From: Allopusillimonas ginsengisoli
GTDB taxonomy: Bacteria; Pseudomonadota; Gammaproteobacteria; Burkholderiales; Burkholderiaceae_B
DNA: 64,000 bases
Assembly: GCF_004153455.1 (NCBI RefSeq)
Contig: NZ_SDQE01000001.1
Span: forward strand, 310,001 to 374,000
Direction of reading: 5' to 3'
Shown: positions 45,897-53,880 of the stretch, piece after piece
Position numbering within the stretch: the stretch's first letter is position 1
Layout: every line of letters begins with the position of its first letter
Position numbers and translations under genes: made by a program
The notes under the pieces: model-generated
Database searches by the model: none
Told to the model about the DNA's origin: nothing
The model's input: the letters and a program-made list of their open reading frames with translations, nothing else

Positions 45897-46492
45897 GGAT
45901 GTGTCTCCAGCCAGATCGGATGCGCGACGCCAATCACGCCGGATGCGCTGACCGGGCCGAAATAACGGCTGTCGAACGACGCCGGATGTGTGGCGCTCAG
46001 CAGGAACAGTTCGCTCTCAAGGAGTGGTCGGCAATGCGGCCAGAAGGGCAGCGGCCGGCCTAGCCGGTCGGCAGGCAGTGCGGCGGCCACCGGCACGCCG
46101 TCGATACGCACCTGACCGTCGATAATGCAGACGTGCTGCGGCGCGACGGCGCCCACACGTTTGAGCAGCGGGATATGTGCGGGCAGGTAGCCGCGCTGCG
46201 CGGCCAGTACGGCGGCGTCAGCAGGCAATCGAGTCAGAACAATACTGCCCACTTCCAGCCGACGGGGCAGCGAACCGGACTGATGTTGGAATGGTTTGAC
46301 GCGATACCAGCCGGCCGGAACGCTGCTGGACGGGTTGTAGATCAGGCGCGGTAGCGGCTGCACGAACGTCGCCCAGGCGAGCGCCGCGAGGCCAACGGCG
46401 GCGAAGCCCGCCAGGACGATGCGAGCGCGCACGCGTGAGCGAGGAAACGGCGCGACTTCGGGTGTGCGGGCGGTGGTGGAATCGGGGGTCAT
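45893..46492 (-). CDS. traF: S26-family signal peptidase TraF
   Basis: A 199-residue TraF/LepB-like peptidase: one membrane helix (IVLAGFAAVGLAALAWATF), catalytic Ser in NPSSSVPAGWY and Lys in PLLKRVGAV. In IncP systems TraF removes the C-terminal tail of TrbC and cyclises the pilin. It overlaps the DUF2840 gene by ATGA. Confidence 0.93.
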   Translation of the reverse strand: MTPDSTTARTPEVAPFPRSRVRARIVLAGFAAVGLAALAWATFVQPLPRLIYNPSSSVPAGWYRVKPFQHQSGSLPRRLEVGSIVLTRLPADAAVLAAQRGYLPAHIPLLKRVGAVAPQHVCIIDGQVRIDGVPVAAALPADRLGRPLPFWPHCRPLLESELFLLSATHPASFDSRYFGPVSASGVIGVAHPIWLETHP

Positions 46493-47034
46493 GACAGCGC
46501 CCTCCCAGCCAGCCAGGCAGTGTGCCGCTCAATGGTGTATTCGGGCAACGCCAGGCGGGCCGCCAAACGGTTGCCCAGCGTGCGCCAGTACGCTGGCGAT
46601 GTAGCGGCGGGCACGATGCCCAGCGCCTCGATGGCGTCAATGCGCTCCAGCACAGAACGAACTGGATGATTACCTTCGACGTTCAGCAGCAAACGCGCAC
46701 CGGGCTGCACGCCGGGAATGCGCTGCGCCGCGTCCAACGGTGTGCAAGCCTGCATTACCATGAGCTGCCAGCGTACCGTGCCGTAATCGTTGGCCTGCCA
46801 GCGGACGCGGCAGAACATCACGCCCGGCATAAACACCGCCCAGCGCCGCCAGCGATCCAGCCGGATCATATGTGCCGGTTCGCCAAAACGCAGATAGAGA
46901 TTGAAATGCGGTTCGATCGTGGCGAGCGCCACCCGCGTCAGCGGCACGCTGTTGGCTTGGTTGGCAAGCGTGGCGGATAGCGGCAGCGATGCCGCCGTCG
47001 CCGCGCCAAAAGCAGGCGAAGCGGATGTATTCAT
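46489..47034 (-). CDS. DUF2840 family protein
   Basis: A 181-residue protein from ATG 47034 (ATIEPHFNLYLRFGEPAHMI, GVMFCRVRWQANDYGTVRW). DUF2840 genes occur between parA and traF in Tn4371-like elements; function unknown. It overlaps both neighbours by ATGA. The longer open frame back to 47532 is an artefact through parA. Confidence 0.88.
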   Translation of the reverse strand: MNTSASPAFGAATAASLPLSATLANQANSVPLTRVALATIEPHFNLYLRFGEPAHMIRLDRWRRWAVFMPGVMFCRVRWQANDYGTVRWQLMVMQACTPLDAAQRIPGVQPGARLLLNVEGNHPVRSVLERIDAIEALGIVPAATSPAYWRTLGNRLAARLALPEYTIERHTAWLAGRALS

Positions 47035-47315
47035 GGCGTGTCCTCTTTGCGATGTTCTGGAAACTCGCGCTCCAGCAGACCGCGCAGCAGGTCGGCCACG
47101 GTCACGCCTTGCGTGAAGGCCGACACCTTGATGCGTGCGCGCAGCGCGGGGGTGATGTCCAGCGTCAGGCGGGCGGTGTAGCAGTCGCCCTTGTTCAGTG
47201 CGCCGGCGTCGCCCTGGCGAATCCACGCCTCGGCGTGTGGATTCACGGGCGGACGCATACCTATTCCGACGCGCTTGGCCGGGCGTTTGCTGTTCGGTGG
47301 CAGCCTCGCTCTCAT
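47031..47315 (-). CDS. Ribbon-helix-helix partner of ParA
   Basis: A 94-residue protein: basic N-terminus (RARLPPNSKRPAKRVG) and an RHH fold (CYTARLTLDITPALRARIK, QGVTVADLLRGLLEREF). Position directly after ParA with an ATGA overlap suggests a ParG-like centromere-binding or autoregulatory partner. Confidence 0.8.
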   Translation of the reverse strand: MRARLPPNSKRPAKRVGIGMRPPVNPHAEAWIRQGDAGALNKGDCYTARLTLDITPALRARIKVSAFTQGVTVADLLRGLLEREFPEHRKEDTP

Positions 47316-47950
47316 GTCGGCCACCGCAGCAGTTCATCGACCAGGGCCGTGATTTCACGCGCCGCCGCGCTGTCGGGCGCTGTCTCGCGTGCCAGCCGCC
47401 CGGCGGCCACGCTGTCGGCAAAGATGATTCTTTGCCGGACCTCGGCGCGCAGCGTCGGCAGCAGCAGATCGGCCAGCGCCTGGCGCGCTTCGCGCCCAAT
47501 GACGGTGGTGCTGACCCGTCGATTGATGACAAAGGCCGCTTGCAAGGCGGGCCGGAACACCTGGGCCTCGCGAATCAGCGCCACCATCTCGGCGCTGGCC
47601 CATAAGTCGTAAGGGCTGGGCTGAACGGGAATCAGCACGTAGTCGGCCGCCAGCAGCGCGGAGCGCGCCAGGGCGGCGATGCGTGGCGGCCCGTCGATCA
47701 CGACATGATCGGCCCGTCTGGCCAGCTCCGGCGCTTCCTGATGCAGTGTTTCGCGAGCAAGGCCCACGGCGCTGAACAGCCTTGGCAAACCTTGCTGACT
47801 TCTGCGCTGCGTCCAGTCCAGTGAGGAACCCTGCGGGTCGGCGTCCAGCAGGATGACCTGCTGACCGCGCAGCGCGAGTTCTCCAGCGATGTGGGTGGCG
47901 AGTGTGGTCTTGCCGGCGCCCCCTTTCTGGTTGAGCAAGGCAATAATCAT
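47312..47950 (-). CDS. parA: ParA-type partition ATPase
   Basis: A 212-residue deviant-Walker ATPase with NQKGGAGKTTLATH (residues 7-20), LLDADPQGSS and VVIDGPPR. It lacks an N-terminal HTH, as in the small ParA/ParF class that works with an RHH partner. It may hold the excised circle in the cell line. Confidence 0.93.
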   Translation of the reverse strand: MIIALLNQKGGAGKTTLATHIAGELALRGQQVILLDADPQGSSLDWTQRRSQQGLPRLFSAVGLARETLHQEAPELARRADHVVIDGPPRIAALARSALLAADYVLIPVQPSPYDLWASAEMVALIREAQVFRPALQAAFVINRRVSTTVIGREARQALADLLLPTLRAEVRQRIIFADSVAAGRLARETAPDSAAAREITALVDELLRWPT

Positions 47951-48263
47951 GGCGCAGCCCTCCCACCTGGAATGCCTGTCTGTTTTTGCCTTGCCAGACG
48001 GGCATGGTGCTTCGGCTGATTTTGCTGTTCAGACCGTCCCGATTGTTGGTTTTTGGAAGCTGCCCACCGATATGGCGCTTCTCTATTAAAAGTTAGAGTA
48101 GTTAAGTTAGGTAAGTTAAGGGGCGCGCAAAGCCAGCAATGGCGCCGGGTTGCGGCCATTTTTGTTGCCTGATAGCACGAGGATGTGTTGCCTGATAGCA
48201 CGAGTGTTCCGTTGCCTGATAGCACGACACTATCCACAGGATATTCACAACTTACCCACAGAT
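47951..48263. other. Putative origin region between parA and repA
   Basis: Three 17-bp iterons GTTGCCTGATAGCACGA lie at 48164-48180, 48187-48203 and 48211-48227 (spacing 23 and 24 bp). They are followed by DnaA-box-like CTATCCACA (48230-48238) and TTACCCACA, next to the repA stop. To the left, four AGTTA pentamers at 48091, 48100, 48105 and 48114 (9-5-9 spacing) form a symmetric AT-rich cluster upstream of parA, perhaps a melting region or partition site. Confidence 0.75.
48164..48227. repeat. Three tandem 17-bp iterons
   Basis: Perfect copies of GTTGCCTGATAGCACGA at about two helical turns. Same-face spacing next to a RepA gene is the classic form of Rep-bound iterons. Confidence 0.85.
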
Positions 48264-49124
48264 TTATCCCCGTGCCGTGGGCGGCACGGGCCGGAACGTG
48301 AGCAGTTCGGTTTTGTCCTCCGGTACGAGTTCGATGCCCAGGACGTAGCCCGGCAGCGATTGGCGCGCAACCAAGGCGCGCAAGTCGGCGGCAAAGTCGT
48401 AGAAGCGCGCTACGCTGCCCGATTTGCGGTACAGGTGCCGGAAGTCGAATTGCCAGCCGTCCGGCTGCTTGCCGCCGTGCTTGCGCACCAGGCGGTACAG
48501 CCAGCGTTCGATGCCGCCCGTCAGGCGGAAGTATGCCGGGTCGATGGTCAGCACCAGGGCCGCATCCATCACCCCGGCATAGAACCAGTCCGGCAAAATC
48601 AGTTCGATGCCCAGCGGCTTGCCATCGGCATCGGCCAGCTCCTTCCATTCGTTGATCCACGAGAAGCGGTGCAGCCGCCGCCCCGTGGTTTCGCGGATGG
48701 ATGTGGCCACGCTGGTCGATTGCAGCCGGTCGAGGGCGGCTTTCAGGCGCTGGTAGTCGCGCAAGGACGTACCGCGCCCAATGAAGCGCAGGATCTCGTA
48801 GGGACGCACCTGCATCAACCGTGAGCTGCGGATGCCCGCATCGCGGGCTTGCACGATCTGACTGGCGGCCCAGATCAGAATGTCGGCATCCCAGATCGTG
48901 GCAATACCGTGTTCCTGTGTACCCTCCACGCGGATGGTGACGTTCCCGCTGTGAAAGTCGATGGGCGCAACGCGCCGCGACTTCGCCAACGAGAAGAAGG
49001 GATAGGCCATCAAATCCTGAGCATCGCGCGGCGCCATGTCCTCGCCCGGTAGTGCGCGGAACAACGCCAGTTGTTCGCGCTGCGGCGGGGGTCGCAGCCG
49101 TGATGACTGCGAAGGACTGGACAT
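48264..49124 (-). CDS. repA: Replication initiator protein RepA (RPA family)
   Basis: A 286-residue plasmid-type initiator (MAYPFFSLAKSRRVAPIDF, LIWAASQIVQARDAG, FRLTGGIERWLYRLVRKHGG). The family binds iterons to start theta replication. ATG 49124 (MSSPSQSSR) is chosen over an upstream GTG. It suggests that the excised ICE can replicate, at least briefly. Confidence 0.9.
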   Translation of the reverse strand: MSSPSQSSRLRPPPQREQLALFRALPGEDMAPRDAQDLMAYPFFSLAKSRRVAPIDFHSGNVTIRVEGTQEHGIATIWDADILIWAASQIVQARDAGIRSSRLMQVRPYEILRFIGRGTSLRDYQRLKAALDRLQSTSVATSIRETTGRRLHRFSWINEWKELADADGKPLGIELILPDWFYAGVMDAALVLTIDPAYFRLTGGIERWLYRLVRKHGGKQPDGWQFDFRHLYRKSGSVARFYDFAADLRALVARQSLPGYVLGIELVPEDKTELLTFRPVPPTARG

Positions 49125-49150
49125 GGCGATGGCCGCCCGCACCCGAACGC

Positions 49151-49435
49151 TCAGCGACCGTCACGATAATCACCCTCATGGCGCTCGGCGTATTCCGGGT
49201 CGGATGTCGCCTCGTAGCTGCGCGCATCGGCCCAGGCGTCCAGATCGGCCACCGCATACATGACGCGCCGGCCGAATTTACGAAACGTCGGCCCGCCGCC
49301 GATCACGCGCTGCTTTTCCAGCGTGCGCGGCGACAGGCGCAGGTACTGGGCGGCTTCGTCGTTGGTCAAGTAGCGTTGGGGCTGCGCGGGCGTGGCAATG
49401 GGTGCGGCGGCGGGCCGTAAGGGAGCGGGTCGCAT
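49151..49435 (-). CDS. AlpA/MerR-like helix-turn-helix protein
   Basis: A 94-residue protein with HTH_17-type winged helix (RYLTNDEAAQYLRLSPRTLE, GPTFRKFGRRVMYAVADLDAW). GGAGG 8 nt before ATG 49435 decides the start. It probably regulates repA, which begins 27 bp downstream. Confidence 0.88.
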   Translation of the reverse strand: MRPAPLRPAAAPIATPAQPQRYLTNDEAAQYLRLSPRTLEKQRVIGGGPTFRKFGRRVMYAVADLDAWADARSYEATSDPEYAERHEGDYRDGR

Positions 49436-49518
49436 GAGATGAACCTCCATCGGTCGGTAGAGCCGGCGGCGCCAGTGCTGCCGGATGGAGACAGTCTCAA
49501 CAAAGCCGGGCGACTTGC

Positions 49519-50325
49519 TCAGGGACGTTTTGCAGGGGATGAAGATCGTCCCTGTACAGGCTCGGGCAACTGTGCCAGGCGGCGGTAGCCGCCGCGCATC
49601 AGCGCATCGCCTCGCCGAACCAGGCGGCGCATGCGAGCGCGCATAGCGCCATCGGCATGCCAGTCGCGGGCCACCGCCTTGGAGCCAAACAGCCCTTCGG
49701 CGATGTCGCGCAAGGACGCACCCGCCAGGGTCGCGTCGAGCGCTTGCAAGGTGTGCAGTTCCTGCAAGGCCGACAAGGCGGGCCGGGGCCGCACCACGGC
49801 AATGGGAACGGCGTCGTTGACCAGAGCCAGATTGTTCATTTCCAGCGTGAGCGCTTGCGCGTGCGCAAGAAGATCGGCGCCGGCGCGCACGGCATAGACG
49901 TAGGCCATGCCGTCTGCCAGGCCAGGGGCCACCGCCAGCCGCAGGCAGCTACCCGGCCAACGCACCCGCAGCACCAGGCGTACACCGTCGTGAATCAGGG
50001 ATTTGTCACCGGGGATGCGCCAGAGCGTGAATAGCGTGGCACCCGGCATGGGGTCGGCGTCCGGGTAAAGATGAACGCCATGAGAATTAGGGAACCAGAT
50101 CGGATGTGCGTCACGCGCATCCAGGGCGGGGTCTTCCAGCAGGCGCAAGCCCCAGCGCTGCGCCGTGGGCTGCGCGGCTTCCGGCTGCTGGGAATGGCGC
50201 AGCCAATCTTGCCGGTAATCAGGATGGCGGCGCAGATATTCCCAGGCCAGCGCCGGGCCATCCAAGTGCAGGATGTAGAGATACGCGGCAACCGGATGCC
50301 AGTGCTTGGCGAGCGAATCGGCCAT
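49519..50325 (-). CDS. DUF2285-domain regulatory protein
   Basis: A 268-residue protein with an N-terminal DUF6499-like part (WHPVAAYLYILHLDGPALAW EYLRR) and a C-terminal DUF2285 (LQELHTLQALDATLAGASLR, RMRRLVRRGDALMRGGYR). It is common in Tn4371-like ICEs and thought to be DNA-binding. Its upstream 370 bp is rich in inverted repeats. Confidence 0.85.
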   Translation of the reverse strand: MADSLAKHWHPVAAYLYILHLDGPALAWEYLRRHPDYRQDWLRHSQQPEAAQPTAQRWGLRLLEDPALDARDAHPIWFPNSHGVHLYPDADPMPGATLFTLWRIPGDKSLIHDGVRLVLRVRWPGSCLRLAVAPGLADGMAYVYAVRAGADLLAHAQALTLEMNNLALVNDAVPIAVVRPRPALSALQELHTLQALDATLAGASLRDIAEGLFGSKAVARDWHADGAMRARMRRLVRRGDALMRGGYRRLAQLPEPVQGRSSSPAKRP

Positions 50326-50695
50326 GACGCAACCCCCTTTGACTCAGCGGGGCAGCACCATCGGAAAATAAACACGAGCCAATAAACACAAGCCAGTTTC
50401 AATACGTTAAGATTTAACTACCAATCGCATAAAATGAAACTAAAAACATCAAGTCCGATTGCGTCTTAACCATTGCACCAGTGATCAGAATGCGATGATG
50501 GCACCGCTGAAGAATCAGCAAGCAGCATCCATGACCCTGCCGCATTTCGCGCAGAAGATCATGACTATTTAAGTCTGGGCCGTCGCGTATTCATGCAAGA
50601 CTCATGATTCAGACCGTCACGGTCTTGAACATGACTGAAATAGTCACAATGCGCCTGGATGAGATGGGCTGCGCGGCTCGTATTGCGACTGCCTG
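50326..50695. promoter_or_regulatory. Intergenic operator cluster
   Basis: No gene. GACT-N5-AGTC occurs twice (50563-50575 and 50633-50645), and a perfect AGACCG-TCA-CGGTCT palindrome lies between them (50611-50625). An AT-rich stretch (50395-50450) probably holds the promoter of the DUF2285 gene. The sites look like dimer operators. Confidence 0.55.
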
Positions 50696-51046
50696 TTAAT
50701 CCGTGATCGAACCGTTTTCTTGCGCCAGGCGCACGTATTCCGAGAGCGGGCGCACCGCCTGGAAATAGCGGTCGCGCATCACGGGCTGCTTGCGTGGGCC
50801 GACGATGGAGGCCAAGGCGGAAAGCTGCACAGTGCCCAGCGCCGGCATGCCTATCCCCAGGTCGATCAGCCCATACGCCGTGTCGCCATCAGCCGGATCG
50901 AGTGCGGTCAGCAGCCAGGTCGCATGCGCGTCCGGCGTGAAAAGCCGCACGACCGGCGGCGGGTCGATACGCTGGCCCGCAGCGCGGGCCTGCCCGTGAG
51001 CGAGCAGTTGTGCGCGTTCGTCGTCGGTGATGAGTGAAAGGTTCAC
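50696..51046 (-). CDS. DUF2958 family protein
   Basis: A 116-residue protein (LITDDERAQLLAHGQARAAG, VRLFTPDAHATWLLTALDP, GLIDLGIGMPALGTV) of DUF2958, an ICE/plasmid housekeeping family of unknown function. Start GTG 51046 matches the family N-terminus; the longer frame to 51235 is not family-like. Confidence 0.82.
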   Translation of the reverse strand: MNLSLITDDERAQLLAHGQARAAGQRIDPPPVVRLFTPDAHATWLLTALDPADGDTAYGLIDLGIGMPALGTVQLSALASIVGPRKQPVMRDRYFQAVRPLSEYVRLAQENGSITD

Positions 51047-51310
51047 GTGTGCTCTGCCAAAACGTAAAACCGCTGATCTGCCTTTGTGCATTTGTGCGAA
51101 GACCCGAAAGCGGTTTGTCTCGAATCCGTAAAAGCGGGCAATCGTAATGCCGATTGTGCGCAAGCCCTGAAAAGCACGCTTGCGCATCTGCGCTTTAAAA
51201 GGAATCCACCTTGACGGGTTTGCGTCATTACACAAGAAAAAGCTGAAATCTGGATGAATGAGTTAAAGATAACGTGGTTTTAATTGTGCCGCCAAACGAC
51301 GCTTGTGTCT

Positions 51311-51607
51311 ATGCAAAAGCGTCCCATCCAGCGCGGCCGGCCACCCGGCGCCACTACCTATGATGCCGAACTGGCGCACGCCTTCGGTACAGCGGTGCGT
51401 GCGCTGCGCACGGAACGCGGCATCGCCCAGGAAATGCTGGCGAACCTCGCCAATGTTGAACGCTCCCATCTGGGCAAGATCGAGCGCGGCGAACACACGC
51501 CCACCCTGGCGATTATCTTCAAGATCGCCGGCGCGCTGGAATGCAGCACGGCCGTGCTCATGACCCGGACAGAAGCCCAGCTTGCCCAAGGCAAGGTCTC
51601 AGAATAA
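51311..51607 (+). CDS. XRE-family regulator
   Basis: A 98-residue Cro/CI-type protein with HTH (ALRTERGIAQEMLANLANVE, RSHLGKIERGEHTPTLAIIF). It starts at ATG 51311 and is convergent with the DUF736 gene. It probably regulates ICE transfer or the facing minus-strand genes. Confidence 0.87.
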   Translation: MQKRPIQRGRPPGATTYDAELAHAFGTAVRALRTERGIAQEMLANLANVERSHLGKIERGEHTPTLAIIFKIAGALECSTAVLMTRTEAQLAQGKVSE

Positions 51608-51650
51608 AGGTCTGGGGCGGCTGTGCCGCCATGGGCTGTTAGGTGAACAG

Positions 51651-51674
51651 GCGCCCCGCCGAAAGGCGGGGCGC
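51651..51674. terminator. GNRA-loop hairpin between convergent genes
   Basis: GCGCCCCGCC, loop GAAA, GGCGGGGCGC, placed between the XRE and DUF736 stop codons. It likely ends transcription from both sides, though no T-tract is present. Confidence 0.6.
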
Positions 51675-51680
51675 GGTGGT

Positions 51681-51995
51681 TTAAGCCGCCTGCGGCTTGC
51701 TGCGCGACCACAGCAGATCATGCGTGCCGTCCTCGCCTTCGATCAGGCGGGCATAGACCGTGGCCGGGAACGTGGGGTCGTCCAGGGTGACGGACAGGTA
51801 TTCCCGCCCGGCCTCGCTGGTTTTCTTCCACGCCGCGCCGATGTCATGACTCGCCGCCTGCAAGCGGAAGTCGGGGGCTTTGTCGTTTTCGCCCTTGTCG
51901 TTGGCAACCAGCTTGACCTTGACATTGAGCGTCAGGGTGCGCAGGGTGCCGGTGTAGCCATCTTTGTCTGCGGTGAAGGTGCCGATGTTAGCCAT
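51681..51995 (-). CDS. DUF736 family protein
   Basis: A 104-residue protein (MANIGTFTADKDGYTGTLRT, VTLDDPTFPATVYARLIEG) of DUF736, widespread on ICEs and plasmids with no known role. AGGAG lies before ATG 51995. Confidence 0.88.
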   Translation of the reverse strand: MANIGTFTADKDGYTGTLRTLTLNVKVKLVANDKGENDKAPDFRLQAASHDIGAAWKKTSEAGREYLSVTLDDPTFPATVYARLIEGEDGTHDLLWSRSKPQAA

Positions 51996-52634
51996 GATGA
52001 TTCTCCTTTCAGGAATTCAAGGTCGCGCCAGTGCGTCCTTGTTGTGATCCGGTCGGCGGGGGTGGGCGGGCCGCACCGCGCCAGCGGCCGTAACAACGTG
52101 AAGGGCCGGGAAGCACAAAGAATTTGTCCCGCGAGGAAGCCGCCCGCGGCGGCGGGGAAATTGTTTGTGCTGGACGGTTGCGACCAATAAGCCCGAAGGC
52201 TTGCCGTCCCCCGCCAGGATTCACGACAAGACAAGGACGTACAGGCCGACCGTCCTGCAAAGAGAGGTGGCGAACTCGGTTTCTCCGCATACAGGCTTGA
52301 CCGGCAAGCGCCCTGATGCGGGCAAGAACCAGGCTCCCAATGTGGGGTGAAAACGCACCCGCCGCAAGTGGCGGCGCTGTCGTCGAAAACGCGGTGTGGA
52401 AGCTCCATAAGCCAGACCGGGCAGCGTGTCGGTGAACCGCCCCTCCTGATGTCCAGACAAACAACCGCCAGCATCGAGGACGGCACGCTTGCGTGCAACC
52501 TGCGCCAGCAAGCCCAGGCGTAGCGTGACCCGCGCCGCCGTTTGGCGGGGCGCCATATAAAAACCGAAAGCACTTGAGGCTGCCTATCTGACAACAGCAC
52601 AGGGTATAACGCGCCCTGTGCTGTTGTCGGAGCT
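51996..52634. other. 639-bp non-coding region with a long hairpin
   Basis: Several frames are open by GC bias, but none looks like a protein. The notable feature is a perfect 15-bp inverted repeat at 52590-52628, just after radC. Nothing else is recognised. Confidence 0.5.
52590..52628. repeat. Perfect 15-bp inverted repeat
   Basis: GACAACAGCACAGGG (52590-52604), a 9-nt loop, and its exact complement (52614-52628), 6 bp from the radC stop. No T-run follows in either direction. It could be a terminator, an RNA-stability hairpin or part of oriT. Confidence 0.6.
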
Positions 52635-53162
52635 TTACAGTTGCCCCCGCTCTGCCAGTGAGGTTGTGCTTGCCGCCGTCACGAGGACATGATCGAGAAG
52701 CCGTACGTCTACCATCGCCAGCGCGTTTTTCAGATGTTTGGTCAGGTTCAGATCCGCCATGCTTGGCTCGGTTGAACCCGACGGATGGTTATGCGCCATG
52801 ATGAGCGCGGCTGCGTTCAGACGCAGCGCCGTCTTAACGATCTCGCGGGGATAGACGCTGGCCTGACTCAACGTGCCCGACCCCTGCTCGATATAGCGAA
52901 TCGGCTTGAAACGTGAGTCTAGATACAGGAAGGCGGCGCATTCGTGTCCCAGCCCGGCCAGCTTGGCCTGAAAAAACTGCTTCACCTTGGTCGGCTGATC
53001 GACCGGCGACGATTGGGAAACCAGGCTTTCCGCAGCCGTGCGGCCCGCCGCCAGAATCTGCTCGTCGCTGGCCAGCTTGTAGCGGCCGCTGGGACTGCGT
53101 ACATACAGAGCGTATGTCTCGTCCATGTTGTCATAGCTCAGTGCGGCGATGGTGTTGTTCAT
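52635..53162 (-). CDS. radC: RadC-like JAB-domain protein
   Basis: A 175-residue RadC/MPN protein with the metal motif MAHNHPSGSTEPSMAD (HxHP...D) and an upstream Glu region. ICE-borne RadC proteins are common; deubiquitinase-like metalloprotease fold, true substrate unknown. It lacks the HhH domain of chromosomal RadC. Confidence 0.9.
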   Translation of the reverse strand: MNNTIAALSYDNMDETYALYVRSPSGRYKLASDEQILAAGRTAAESLVSQSSPVDQPTKVKQFFQAKLAGLGHECAAFLYLDSRFKPIRYIEQGSGTLSQASVYPREIVKTALRLNAAALIMAHNHPSGSTEPSMADLNLTKHLKNALAMVDVRLLDHVLVTAASTTSLAERGQL

Positions 53163-53780
53163 GATGCTCTCCAGTGTTCAGGGCGGGATTGCCCGGAACC
53201 CGAAGGCATGGCGCAGCGCAGGTTTCAAGGGTCAAAGACGGCCAGCGGCCGCAAGCGGCGCCCACGGCGACGCGCCGCCCTTGAAAATAAGAACGACATG
53301 ACACAATGACCGGGAGTAAAACAGCCCCCACCGTGTCACTGGGTTTTGCGTTGGAATCCTCTGCGTGCAACGCAGCCAGACTTTAATCGTTGCGGGTCGC
53401 GCAACGTGCACGCGCAGTGCGCAGCGCCCCCCGACGCGAAGGCGTGAGGGATGGAAGCCGAATGGCCGTGACGGCAAAGCCGGCATGTGGCGCTGCCCGA
53501 CAGCCCGGCGGCGCGTGCGCCGACACGCACGGATTTATCCACAGATTCTGTGAGCAAGCCTGTGCATAAGAGATGAAGACTTTATGACAGCCCTTGTCAT
53601 TCCGTGCCTTGCGCCTGGATGGGCTGCTATTTGTCCAGCGCAGCGATGGCCGCCCGCCCCCAGGCGCGCTTGTGTCATAGGCTCCGGTCGCCGCTGGCCC
53701 GGTGGGCGGCGAACGGCTGATTTGGCTTTTCGCTTTGGCTGTTATCACCGGGCGCGGCGATGCCGCGTCCGGATTTTGCC

Positions 53781-53817
53781 CACCGTCCACAATGACGGGG
53801 AGACATTGTGGACGGTG
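53781..53817. repeat. Perfect 14-bp inverted repeat
   Basis: CACCGTCCACAATG and its exact complement around a 9-nt loop, the same loop length as the repeat beside radC. It lies 64 bp beyond the parB stop. Confidence 0.6.
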
Positions 53818-53837
53818 CGAAATAAACCCATGAACCG

Positions 53838-53867
53838 CCAGCGCCCCGGCTGAAACCGGGGCGCTGG
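53838..53867 (-). terminator. GC-rich hairpin after parB
   Basis: CCAGCGCCCCGG, loop of 6, CCGGGGCGCTGG, 14 bp past the parB stop. Position favours a terminator; there is no clear U-tract. Confidence 0.55.
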
Positions 53868-53880
53868 TTGCTCGTCAGGG

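Larger units (their letters stand above)
53163..53880. other. 718-bp non-coding region with two perfect hairpins
   Basis: I see no gene. Two hairpins lie close to the parB 3' end (53781-53817 and 53838-53867). Confidence 0.5.

Noticed and set aside
46489-47532. 347-codon version of the DUF2840 protein
   Set aside because: The first 160 or so residues only re-read parA and its neighbour in another frame; family sequence starts at 47034.
51932-52600. Minus-strand frame through the DUF736/radC gap
   Set aside because: Low-complexity translation, overlaps DUF736, no ribosome site.
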